Origin: Parachlamydia sp.
GTDB taxonomy: Bacteria; Chlamydiota; Chlamydiia; Chlamydiales; Parachlamydiaceae
Assembly (NCBI GenBank): GCA_021298935.1
Contig: JAJTHR010000079.1
Span: 1 to 9,194, forward strand
Direction: 5' to 3'
Length of the DNA stretch: 9,194 bases
A model generated the notes under the pieces. It was not told the origin of the DNA. It saw nothing but the letters and a program-made list of their open reading frames with translations, and searched no databases. Positions 1-5,551 of this stretch are shown here, piece by piece (positions within the stretch are counted from its first letter, which is position 1; each line of letters begins with the position of its first letter). Made by a program: the position numbers and the translations under genes.

Positions 1-184
1 TGTCAAAAGCAAAAACTTTCCCTGTTTCCTGGCCTGTGGGAGAAACGCATAAGCAGAGTTTTAGGGTATCGTGGCCATTTCCACAGGTCGCATCAATCAC
101 AATGTGGCCGGGACGGATGAGCTTGTCCCAGTAGGCATGCGCTAAATCAAGATGGGATTGAAACAGGGGGTAGCGGGCGTGCAT
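1..184 (-). CDS. YtqB/MnmM-type class I SAM methyltransferase, N-terminal fragment
   Basis: This is a partial gene reading leftward off the window edge; 61 N-terminal codons are present. The protein shows an amphipathic start, then LIRPGHIVIDATCGNGHDTL, which is SAM-binding motif I (acidic residue followed by the Gly-rich loop), and GKVFAFD, matching the motif II strand. This spacing (PGxxVIDATCGNGxDT ... GKVxAFD) is characteristic of Pfam rRNA_methylase / YtqB. Members of that family, now named MnmM, methylate nm5s2U34 to mnm5s2U34 in tRNA; applying that substrate here is inference. The ATG at 184-182 lies 9 nt after the stop of the AmaP-like gene, so it is probably the third gene of the same minus-strand unit. 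No strong Shine-Dalgarno is visible, and an in-frame TTG lies two codons upstream. The C-terminal half, needed to confirm the family, is outside the window. Confidence 0.78.
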   Translation of the reverse strand, partial: MHARYPLFQSHLDLAHAYWDKLIRPGHIVIDATCGNGHDTLKLCLCVSPTGQETGKVFAFD

Positions 185-193
185 GTTCAATTT

Positions 194-703
194 TTAAGTT
201 GTTTGAAAATTAGCGAAAAATTGGATCTCATGGGGGATGCCAAGTGTTCGCGCAAACAGCTTTTCGAAATCGTCGCTTACTTTTTTTAAAATGATTTGTT
301 GTTCCTCTTCCGGAAGGGTTGGAAAATGGGCGATGATCGAAATGGCCTTTTTTTTGATATGGAGCGTAAAAGGAATCAGATAAGGAAAATGCTCTTTCCA
401 ATACGATTCCAGCGATTGATGCAAGAGCTCCTCATCAACAGCCACCGAAAATGGGCCTGTTTTAATAAAAGCATAGCGCCGTTTGGCAGCTAGCCAAGCA
501 TATAAGAGGCAAAGCAGTCCAAGGAAAATCAGTCCGACACCAACAATGACGACACGGTAGGAATCTGTCAAAAAAACAATGGCTGCTTCCTGCAAAGAGG
601 GCGACCAAGATAGCCCCAAGCTAAGGCATCCGAGGTATAACAAAAATAAGCCTAGCAATGAGATCAGGAGGGATTTAAAGAAACGGTCGGTTTTAAAATT
701 CAT
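194..703 (-). CDS. AmaP-like Asp23-anchoring membrane protein
   Basis: The 169-residue protein has two hydrophobic helices near the N-terminus (about residues 9-31 and 50-72), a positive stretch AAKRRY after the second, and then a soluble C-terminal domain of about 90 residues beginning IKTGPFSVAVDEELL. This layout matches alkaline shock response membrane anchor protein (AmaP), which in Firmicutes holds Asp23 at the membrane through its helical hairpin. The start codon overlaps the end of the Asp23-like gene by 11 bp: the same bases read GATGAATTTTAA as the end of one gene and ATGAATTTTAAA as the start of the other. Translational coupling is therefore likely. The overall similarity is architectural rather than a strict motif match, so the family call leans partly on the neighbouring Asp23-like gene. 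An uncharacterised chlamydial two-TM protein is the alternative. Confidence 0.68.
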   Translation of the reverse strand: MNFKTDRFFKSLLISLLGLFLLYLGCLSLGLSWSPSLQEAAIVFLTDSYRVVIVGVGLIFLGLLCLLYAWLAAKRRYAFIKTGPFSVAVDEELLHQSLESYWKEHFPYLIPFTLHIKKKAISIIAHFPTLPEEEQQIILKKVSDDFEKLFARTLGIPHEIQFFANFQTT

Positions 704-1139
704 CGGAAAATTCTTCGCCGAGGTTTCCTATTACTTGATTAGAGATAAGATTTTTACTTGCCTCTATCTTTGAAACGACATTTTTAAATACAACATGCAC
801 CGAGGAGACATGCAGGCCTGTCAAATTAGTGATATCTTCAGAAATTTTAGTTTGAATTTCCTCAGCCATTTGAGGGATATTAAGGCCGAAAAGGATGTTG
901 ACTTCCACCTTGATTCTAACAGATTGATGCTTGTCATCCTGCTCTGCATAAATCCCTTTAACCCCTTCTGCACTTCTGCCAAGTAGGTGATCAATAAAGT
1001 TTCCTTCAACCAGGCTTATCCCTTCAATTTGCGATAGGCATTGAAGTACGATTGATTGGAAGACTTTGTTTTCTATGTCACGGATAAATACTGTTTCAGG
1101 CAGCTCGAATTCTTGTGTATCCACTTTCTTAATGTCCAT
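693..1139 (-). CDS. Asp23/Gls24 family envelope stress protein
   Basis: The 148-residue soluble protein has the pattern of Asp23/Gls24 domains: an opening IRDIENKVFQSIVLQCLSQI, then GISLVEGNFIDHLLGR, a central VRIKVEVNILFGLNIPQMAEEIQ strand-helix, and the hallmark ITNLTGLHVSSVHVVFKNV near residues 105-125. In Firmicutes such proteins form abundant membrane-anchored assemblies linked to cell-envelope stress; they bind AmaP, whose likely homologue is the next gene. I chose the ATG at 1139-1137 over the in-frame ATG 21 bp upstream because AAGGGGG (1146-1152) sits 6 nt before it, while the upstream ATG has no comparable site. A candidate promoter just upstream would leave almost no leader for the longer start. 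The C-terminus is acidic (GEEFSDEF). Function in Chlamydiota is inferred only from family membership. Confidence 0.8.
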   Translation of the reverse strand: MDIKKVDTQEFELPETVFIRDIENKVFQSIVLQCLSQIEGISLVEGNFIDHLLGRSAEGVKGIYAEQDDKHQSVRIKVEVNILFGLNIPQMAEEIQTKISEDITNLTGLHVSSVHVVFKNVVSKIEASKNLISNQVIGNLGEEFSDEF

Positions 1140-1145
1140 TGAAGG

Positions 1146-1152
1146 CCCCCTT
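1146..1152 (-). promoter_or_regulatory. Shine-Dalgarno deciding the asp23-like start
   Basis: AAGGGGG on the minus strand lies 6 nt before the ATG at 1139-1137. It lies inside the coding region of the longer possible start at 1160, so it argues for the shorter protein. Confidence 0.6.
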
Positions 1153-1163
1153 GCTTTCATCCT

Positions 1164-1191
1164 AAAATATCACTTATTTGTTAATCTTCAA
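1164..1191 (-). promoter_or_regulatory. Candidate sigma70-type promoter for the asp23-like operon
   Basis: On the minus strand TTGAAG (1191-1186) and TATTTT (1169-1164) are separated by 16 bp. Transcription would begin around 1157, giving a short leader for the ATG at 1139. The match is moderate and the surroundings are AT-rich, so chance similarity is possible. Confidence 0.35.
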
Positions 1192-1240
1192 ATTGATTTT
1201 TCTTTTTTTACTAAAAATTAATGATTTTTATGCGACATTA

Positions 1241-1265
1241 GGGTTATTTTTAAAAGAAATAACCC
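1241..1265. promoter_or_regulatory. Perfect 9-bp hairpin upstream of the GYF_2 gene
   Basis: GGGTTATTT (1241-1249) and AAATAACCC (1257-1265) are perfect inverted repeats around a 7-nt loop. The repeat ends 16 nt before the ATG at 1282 and just before the ribosome-binding site AAGGA (1271-1275). There is no T-run after it on the plus strand, so it does not look like an ordinary terminator in that direction. It could be an operator or a leader-RNA stem. On the minus strand it lies upstream of the asp23-like promoter. Confidence 0.45.
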
Positions 1266-1281
1266 GGTTCAAGGAATTGCT

Positions 1282-1752
1282 ATGCAGCCCCATGAAATGA
1301 CCCCCGCCCAACTCATTCTCAGTTTTATTATCCTTCTTATTATTGCCAGCATCACTGCCTATTATGCTGATCGTAAAGGACGCAGTTTTACCGGATGGTT
1401 TATTCTGGGCGTTCTACTTGGTATTTTTGCTCCTCTTATTCTGTTTTTTCTTCCTTCTTACAATCAAAATAAAGAAGGGGAAGGCACATTGAACTACAAG
1501 CCTGTAATCGCGGCCGATAAGTCTTCACCCCCGCCAGTTCCCCATTTGGATAGCGACGAAAAATTGTGGTATTACCTGGATGCCGATCACAAGCAAATGG
1601 GCCCAGTCAGTGTGGTGGCGTTAAGAGATTTATGGAATAGGGGATTGCTCGAGCTAACGAGCTATGTGTGGTCCGAAGGGATGGTTCAATGGAGTAAGGT
1701 GGAAGAGCTGCCTGAGCTCAAGAATTCATTAAACAAAGAGAGTGTTTACTAA
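1282..1752 (+). CDS. Two-TM membrane protein with C-terminal GYF_2 domain
   Basis: The 156-residue protein has two predicted membrane helices (about 9-27 and 38-58) joined by a basic turn DRKGRSF, then a charged, Pro-rich linker (SSPPPVP near 81-87). A C-terminal domain at about 95-147 contains WYYLDADHKQMGP, LRDLWNRGLLELTSYVW and EGMVQWSKVEELPEL. That last part is a clear GYF_2 (DUF4339) domain: W-Y-Y, G-P, the L-x-x-L-W-x-x-G-x-L helix and the S-Y-V-W-x-x-G-M-x-x-W core. GYF_2 domains are small modules thought to bind other proteins and are commonly attached to bacterial membrane proteins; the partner here is unknown. The Shine-Dalgarno AAGGA (1271-1275) precedes the ATG by 6 nt. The last two bases of codon TAC and the first two of TAA belong to a TACTA target-site copy, and the final A of the stop comes from the MITE-like element. 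Confidence 0.8.
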   Translation: MQPHEMTPAQLILSFIILLIIASITAYYADRKGRSFTGWFILGVLLGIFAPLILFFLPSYNQNKEGEGTLNYKPVIAADKSSPPPVPHLDSDEKLWYYLDADHKQMGPVSVVALRDLWNRGLLELTSYVWSEGMVQWSKVEELPELKNSLNKESVY

Positions 1753-1919
1753 CTCACCTCTGCCAAAAGGAGCAGATGAATAAGCAGATCTTTTGAATCT
1801 CAATTAACTTCAAAAATGCTCGCAATATTAGTAAAATATTCCTACGCCTTTTGAATTAATTGATTTTTCAAAATCTCTTGCTTCTTCATTTTGCTCTTTT
1901 TGGCAGAGGTGAGTTACTA
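1747..1919. mobile_element. MITE-like full-length palindrome with TACTA target-site repeats
   Basis: The element proper is 1752-1914 (163 bp), with terminal inverted repeats ACTCACCTCTGCCAAAA that match perfectly over 17 bp at both ends. The similarity continues inward: left GGAGCAG-ATGAATAAGCA matches the reverse complement of the right AGAGCAAAATGAAGAAGCA, and TCAATTAA plus TTCAAAA recur in both arms. Nearly the whole element is therefore one imperfect palindrome centred near 1833. Direct repeats TACTA flank it (1747-1751 and 1915-1919). It contains no coding region. Known MITEs are non-autonomous elements moved by a transposase encoded elsewhere; I cannot assign the IS family. A TA-only duplication (IS630/Tc1 or some IS5 groups) with chance extension is possible. 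A plain bidirectional terminator is unlikely at this length. Confidence 0.75.
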
Positions 1920-1927
1920 GAAAAAAG

Positions 1928-1953
1928 AAACTCCGTCAGAAAAAACGGAGTTT
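1928..1953 (-). terminator. Rho-independent terminator of rpmJ-rpsN
   Basis: AAACTCCGT (1928-1936) pairs perfectly with ACGGAGTTT (1945-1953) around an 8-nt loop. On the minus strand the stem is followed by CTTTTTT, a typical U-tract, just after the rpsN stop. On the plus strand the stem is followed by a weaker T-rich stretch, so before the MITE-like insertion it may also have ended the GYF_2 transcript. Confidence 0.8.
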
Positions 1954-1961
1954 ATTCGATT

Positions 1962-2267
1962 TTACCAGCTGGACTTGGTGACCCCTGGAATCATTCCGTT
2001 GGAGGCAAGTTCTCTAAATGTCAATCGGGATAGCTTAAACTTTCTTAGGTAGCCGCGAGCACGCCCAGTCATTTGGCAACGGTTGCGCAAACGAGTAGGA
2101 GAAGAATCGCGAGGCATTTTGTTAAGGGCAATACGAGCTTGCTCCCTATCTTCTTCGCTCAATTTCAAATTGCGAGATTTTTCGCGCAGCTCTTGTCTTT
2201 TGTTCCATTTTAACTGGACCATTCTTTCGCGACGCTTTTGTTTTTCTACTGATGACTTTTTCGCCAT
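1962..2267 (-). CDS. rpsN: 30S ribosomal protein S14
   Basis: This 101-residue basic protein is the long form of S14, which sits in the head of the small subunit near the 3' major domain of 16S rRNA. The conserved C-terminal block is intact: [49 protein letters not shown]. The N-terminal half ([17 protein letters not shown]) is rich in Lys/Arg. The C-x-x-C zinc motif of the short zinc-dependent form is absent; the single Cys at about 64 is part of the NRCQMTGR motif. The start follows rpmJ by 10 nt, with AAGGA overlapping the rpmJ stop, so the two are co-transcribed and ended by the hairpin at 1928-1953. Length and sequence are as expected for the family. Confidence 0.98.
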   Translation of the reverse strand: MAKKSSVEKQKRRERMVQLKWNKRQELREKSRNLKLSEEDREQARIALNKMPRDSSPTRLRNRCQMTGRARGYLRKFKLSRLTFRELASNGMIPGVTKSSW

Positions 2268-2277
2268 TTTATTTTCC

Positions 2278-2415
2278 TTATTTTTTTCTAGCTGGTCCTT
2301 TTTGACGTTGCTTTCGATTGGGATCTTTTTTGTTGATCACATAAAGACGTCCAGAACGACGGACTAAAATATCGCCTTTGGAAGGATCAGCTTTGACTGA
2401 CGCTTTGACTTTCAT
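2278..2415 (-). CDS. rpmJ: 50S ribosomal protein L36
   Basis: This short gene encodes 45 residues, beginning [18 protein letters not shown] and ending with [19 protein letters not shown]. The [20 protein letters not shown] core is diagnostic for L36, and the KADPSKGD segment is very close to the chlamydial version. The Cys/Cys/Cys/His zinc ligands of the 37-38-residue form are absent, so this is the zinc-free type. L36 binds 23S rRNA on the large subunit. The ATG at 2415-2413 is preceded by GAAGGAAA at a good distance, and a sigma70-like promoter lies about 40 bp further upstream. It is the first gene of the rpmJ-rpsN unit. Confidence 0.96.
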   Translation of the reverse strand: MKVKASVKADPSKGDILVRRSGRLYVINKKDPNRKQRQKGPARKK

Positions 2416-2453
2416 GAAATTTCCTTCATTTCGTTAAATCACTAAAAAGAGAT

Positions 2454-2482
2454 ATTCTAATTCAAAATGCAATATAATTCAA
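2454..2482 (-). promoter_or_regulatory. Sigma70-like promoter of rpmJ-rpsN
   Basis: On the minus strand TTGAAT (2482-2477) and TAGAAT (2459-2454) are separated by exactly 17 bp, with transcription expected near 2447, about 32 nt before the rpmJ ATG. Both hexamers differ from consensus by one or two positions. Confidence 0.6.
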
Positions 2483-2507
2483 TGGTTTTGTTATTTTCAT
2501 TCTCTTC

Positions 2508-2536
2508 TTGCATTTTTAATCCTAAGCCGTTACACT
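2508..2536 (+). promoter_or_regulatory. Sigma70-like promoter of rpmH-rnpA-uvrD
   Basis: TTGCAT (2508-2513) and TACACT (2531-2536) are separated by exactly 17 bp, placing the transcript start near 2543, about 31 nt before the rpmH GTG. It is divergent from the rpmJ promoter, and the two -35 elements are only 25 bp apart. Confidence 0.6.
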
Positions 2537-2573
2537 GTTCATTCATTTTTAAATTATATTCAAGGGATTACTC

Positions 2574-2711
2574 GTGAAACGCACTTACCAACCAAGCAAG
2601 CGCCGCCGCTCTTCCGAGCATGGTTTTTTAAAAAGAATGGGCACGGCAAGCGGACGCAAGATCATTAATAGACGCCGCCGCAAAGGCCGCAAACAATTGA
2701 CGCGTGTCTAA
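2574..2711 (+). CDS. rpmH: 50S ribosomal protein L34
   Basis: This 45-residue, extremely basic protein starts at a GTG (2574) preceded by AAGGGA (2562-2567). The family pattern is plain: [17 protein letters not shown] near the N-terminus, then [25 protein letters not shown]. In most L34 proteins the middle reads HGFRxRMxTxxGRxVLxxRRxKGRxxL; here [21 protein letters not shown] fits well. L34 binds 23S rRNA and is usually encoded directly before rnpA, as here; its last 8 bases overlap the rnpA start. The order rpmH-rnpA matches the general bacterial arrangement. No dnaA gene or DnaA box is seen nearby. Confidence 0.97.
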   Translation: MKRTYQPSKRRRSSEHGFLKRMGTASGRKIINRRRRKGRKQLTRV

Positions 2712-3057
2712 ATATTTTTTTCCTAAAGCCCTGCGTATCCGTACCTCGCGAGAGTACAGGCGCATGGCCCATGGATTTAAGCGTTACGTTGGGCGTTGGA
2801 TCATTATCGATGTCCGCCCAAGCAACAAAGAATTTTCTCGTTTAGGTATCACCGTTACCCGTCGTTTTGGCAAAGCGCATGATCGCAATCGCTTCAAACG
2901 CATTGTCAGAGAAGCATTTCGATTGGCCCGCTTAAATTTTCCAAGCCTTTATTCAATCGTCGTCAAACCGCGCACTCACGCACATCAGGCAAAAATGACC
3001 GACGTTCAGGCCGAACTCCTTTTTTTAATTGATAAAGCTGCGCATGATAGTTGTTAA
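2704..3057 (+). CDS. rnpA: Ribonuclease P protein component
   Basis: The 117-residue protein is the small basic subunit that assists the RNase P RNA in removing 5' leaders from pre-tRNA. The RnpA signature spans about residues 46-73: [28 protein letters not shown], containing the RNR core (61-63) and the conserved KR. The N-terminal [16 protein letters not shown] region matches the substrate-leader-binding helix and strand found in this family. Translation begins at a GTG (2704) that lies inside the last codons of rpmH, an 8-nt overlap, so coupling to rpmH is likely. The stop codon is followed immediately by the uvrD ATG. Length is normal for the family. Confidence 0.96.
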   Translation: MSKYFFPKALRIRTSREYRRMAHGFKRYVGRWIIIDVRPSNKEFSRLGITVTRRFGKAHDRNRFKRIVREAFRLARLNFPSLYSIVVKPRTHAHQAKMTDVQAELLFLIDKAAHDSC

Positions 3058-5034
3058 ATGGAAGAACATCTCGCCACATTGAATCCCGAGCAATTGCATG
3101 CGGCTAAGCTTGTCACTGGAAGAGTTCTGATTCTAGCAGGGGCAGGAAGCGGAAAAACCCGGGTCCTGACCTTAAGGATGGCCTATTTAATCCATAGTTT
3201 AAAAGTCGCTCCTGAAAATATCTTAGGGTTGACTTTCACCAATAAAGCAGCCGCTGAGATGCGTGAACGCCTCGCTCTTTTTGTCAGTCCCAAACAGGCA
3301 AAAGGGGTGACTCTCTGCACTTTTCATAGTTTTTGCATGCAGGTTTTGCGGCAGCACATTGGGCGTCTTGGCTATACGACGGCCTTTAGCCTTTATGACG
3401 AACAAGATGTCCAGCGGTTAGTCAATTTAATCGCCCGTGATATACTAGAGCAGGAGGGGGAGCTTCCCTCACTCGCTTCGACAATGCAGGTGATCCGGCA
3501 TGCTAAGAACAAAGGGCTTATTCCTGAAGACATTCGTACGGGCTCTGATTGGCATGATCAGTTTGCAAGAGAGGTTTATAGCCGCCTTCAGTCCAGCATG
3601 CGGGCGTATAATGCAGTTGATTTTGATCATCTGCTTGGGCTGACAGTGGAGCTATTCCAGCGATTTCCCGATGTGCTCTCACTTTATCAGGAGAGGTATC
3701 GATATATCATGATTGACGAATACCAAGATACCAATCCCATTCAATACCAGCTAGCGGCACTGCTCTCGTCGAGTCATCATAACTTATGTGTCGTTGGGGA
3801 TGATGACCAATCAATTTATGGATGGCGCGGAGCTGATGTAAAAAACATACTTGATTTTGAAAACGCGACTGTTATTAAACTTGAGCAAAATTACCGTTCA
3901 ACCAATGCCATTCTGAAGGCTGCCAATGCGGTGATCGGGCAGAATAAGCAGCGGTTTTCGAAAGCGCTATGGAGCACCAAGGGGGAAGGCGATTTAATTG
4001 AAGTTTTCCATGCCCCCAATGAATTGGAAGAAGCGCAAAGTGTGATGAAACGACTGGTCAAATTGAAAAATGAGCTGGGATTGAAATGGAGAGATTTTGC
4101 CATCCTTTACCGCTCAAACGCCCTTTCAAGGCAATTTGAAATGGCACTCGTCAAGACGCTGTGGAAAGATGGTGATCGATGGATGCAGGGAATTCCTTAT
4201 GAAGTGTTCGGGGGGACGGAATTTTATGAACGGCGGGAAGTCAAGGATCTTTGCGCATATATGCGTGTCATTGCCAACCCATTGGATCAAGAGGCCCTTT
4301 TGCGCATTATCAACCAACCAAGGCGTGGAATTGGCGAAGAAAGTCTCGACGTACTCACCGCTTATAATCGCACAGGCAGCTTACCCTTATGGCAAGTCCT
4401 TCAAGAAAAGGCCTCAGAGCTTCTTAAAAACGGGAATGCATTGAGAGGTGTTGAAGATTTTTTGAAGATTATCGAAGAGGCAAAACAGCGCTTTGAAAAA
4501 GGTTGCCTGTCCGATTCGCTTCAGTGGCTAATCGAGCGGATCGACTACAAAAAAGCTATCAAGGAAGAGGTTAAAAGCGATCAAATGCGCGAATTTAAAT
4601 GGGAGAATGTCAATGAGTTTGTCTCCTCTTTAAAAGAATTTGAAGAGGGCGCTGAGGGAAAAGGACGGCTCGAAAATTTTTTAAGCAACATGGCATTAAA
4701 CGACCGCTTGTTTCAGGCCAATAAGAAAGAAAAAGGGGGCGACCGGGTCAATTTGCTGACTTTCCACAGCGCCAAAGGGTTGGAATTTCCTGTTTGCTTC
4801 CTCGTTGGCATGGAAGATCATATTATTCCGCATGAAAAAAGTCTGAAAGAGACGGGGATTGAGGAAGAGAGACGCTTAATGTATGTGGCCATCACGCGGG
4901 CCAAACAACGATTGACGATTAGCATGGCCCGCCAAAGAAAGAGGATGGGAAAGGAGGCGATGAGCCAGCCTTCCCGTTTTTTGTTTGAAATCCCCAAAGA
5001 TCTTTTATTGATGAGTGACTGGAGATCTGCCTGA
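3058..5034 (+). CDS. uvrD: UvrD/PcrA/Rep-type superfamily 1A DNA helicase
   Basis: This 658-residue ATP-dependent 3'-5' DNA helicase belongs to the UvrD/PcrA/Rep group, which unwinds DNA in nucleotide excision and mismatch repair and removes proteins from DNA. All SF1A motifs are visible: Walker A GAGSGKT (28-34), TFTNKAAAEMRER (59-71), DEYQDTNPIQ (220-229), GDDDQSIYGWRGAD (247-260), LEQNYRST (275-282), TFHSAKGLEFP (568-578) and RRLMYVAITRAKQR (605-618). The C-terminus stops about 40 residues after motif VI, so the Tudor-like RNA-polymerase-binding tail of PcrA/UvrD (usually about 720-740 residues total) is missing, as in Rep or short chlamydial versions. A loop of about 11 residues (367-377, TLWKDGDRWMQ) is inserted before GIPYEVFGG. 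The ATG directly abuts the rnpA stop. The 3' end overlaps the convergent thioredoxin-like gene. Confidence 0.95.
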   Translation: MEEHLATLNPEQLHAAKLVTGRVLILAGAGSGKTRVLTLRMAYLIHSLKVAPENILGLTFTNKAAAEMRERLALFVSPKQAKGVTLCTFHSFCMQVLRQHIGRLGYTTAFSLYDEQDVQRLVNLIARDILEQEGELPSLASTMQVIRHAKNKGLIPEDIRTGSDWHDQFAREVYSRLQSSMRAYNAVDFDHLLGLTVELFQRFPDVLSLYQERYRYIMIDEYQDTNPIQYQLAALLSSSHHNLCVVGDDDQSIYGWRGADVKNILDFENATVIKLEQNYRSTNAILKAANAVIGQNKQRFSKALWSTKGEGDLIEVFHAPNELEEAQSVMKRLVKLKNELGLKWRDFAILYRSNALSRQFEMALVKTLWKDGDRWMQGIPYEVFGGTEFYERREVKDLCAYMRVIANPLDQEALLRIINQPRRGIGEESLDVLTAYNRTGSLPLWQVLQEKASELLKNGNALRGVEDFLKIIEEAKQRFEKGCLSDSLQWLIERIDYKKAIKEEVKSDQMREFKWENVNEFVSSLKEFEEGAEGKGRLENFLSNMALNDRLFQANKKEKGGDRVNLLTFHSAKGLEFPVCFLVGMEDHIIPHEKSLKETGIEEERRLMYVAITRAKQRLTISMARQRKRMGKEAMSQPSRFLFEIPKDLLLMSDWRSA

Positions 5035-5496
5035 GTGCATTTGCATCATCTTATTGATGTAATGCGAGGGGCCTCCTGCCTGATACCCGACTGTATTGAG
5101 TCTCTGACCCTTTGCATCGATGATGACAAGAGTAGGGAATGTTTCAATATTATAGCGCTCCAGCAAGGAATAGTAAGGAGAAGCCTGGACCGATTCTGCG
5201 GAAGAGTCAGGGAACTCGGCTTTAAGGAAAATGAAGCGGCTGCCAACAGCCCCGGCAAATTCGGGTTTTTTAAGGACTTCTTTTTCCAGCTTCATGCAGG
5301 CAGGGCACCAGTTTGTCCCTGTAAACAATACAACAATGGGTTTCCCGCTTGATTGAGATTGTTTCACAGCTTCAGGATAATGAGTCAGCCAGTTGACGCC
5401 TGCATTTTGCTGCTGCATCTGACCGATAGGTTGGCTGACCAGTGCCAATGGAAGAAAGCCTAGTCCTAAGAATAGTGTTTGAAACAGTTTTTTCAT
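5005..5496 (-). CDS. Exported thioredoxin-fold protein with CPAC active site
   Basis: The 163-residue precursor has a signal peptide (MKKLFQTLFLGLGFLPLALVSQ, probable cut after about residue 21), followed by a thioredoxin fold. The fold shows GKPIVVLFTGTNWCPACMKLEKEV with the redox pair C64/C67, FIFLKAEFP, and the cis-proline loop ETFPTLVIIDAKG (P121). Such periplasmic proteins form, reduce or isomerise disulfides, relevant in chlamydiae because outer-membrane proteins are heavily disulfide-linked. It resembles the predicted disulfide isomerase next to rnpA in Chlamydia (CT783, from memory). A strong Shine-Dalgarno AAGGAGG (5502-5508) lies 5 nt before the ATG. Its last 30 bp overlap the 3' end of uvrD on the opposite strand, and no separate terminator is visible. 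Whether it acts as oxidase, reductase or isomerase cannot be read from CPAC alone. Confidence 0.88.
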   Translation of the reverse strand: MKKLFQTLFLGLGFLPLALVSQPIGQMQQQNAGVNWLTHYPEAVKQSQSSGKPIVVLFTGTNWCPACMKLEKEVLKKPEFAGAVGSRFIFLKAEFPDSSAESVQASPYYSLLERYNIETFPTLVIIDAKGQRLNTVGYQAGGPSHYINKMMQMHSGRSPVTHQ

Positions 5497-5551
5497 CAGG
5501 TCCTCCTTAAATGAGGGTTAATTTTTAAGAATAGTTAAAAGAGGATCAATA

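Noticed and set aside
1140..1160. Longer start of the Asp23-like protein (extra seven residues MKARGPS)
   Set aside because: The ATG at 1160 lacks a ribosome-binding site, while AAGGGGG inside this segment is well placed for the ATG at 1139.
1747..1919. CRISPR array or simple bidirectional terminator
   Set aside because: There are only two arms in inverted orientation, not regularly spaced direct repeats. The length, perfect terminal repeats and target duplication fit a MITE better than a terminator.
2083..2367. 94-codon plus-strand frame opposite rpsN and rpmJ
   Set aside because: It is antisense to two certain ribosomal protein genes; the Ser/Phe-rich product is the mirror of Lys/Arg codons.
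2416..2573. Possible replication origin next to rpmH-rnpA
   Set aside because: The rpmH-rnpA pair is often near dnaA/oriC in bacteria, but no DnaA box such as TTATCCACA, no dnaA gene and no repeat cluster is present. The spacer is explained by two divergent promoters.
4097..4444. 115-codon plus-strand frame inside uvrD
   Set aside because: It is an out-of-frame reading of conserved UvrD helicase sequence and shows no independent start signal.
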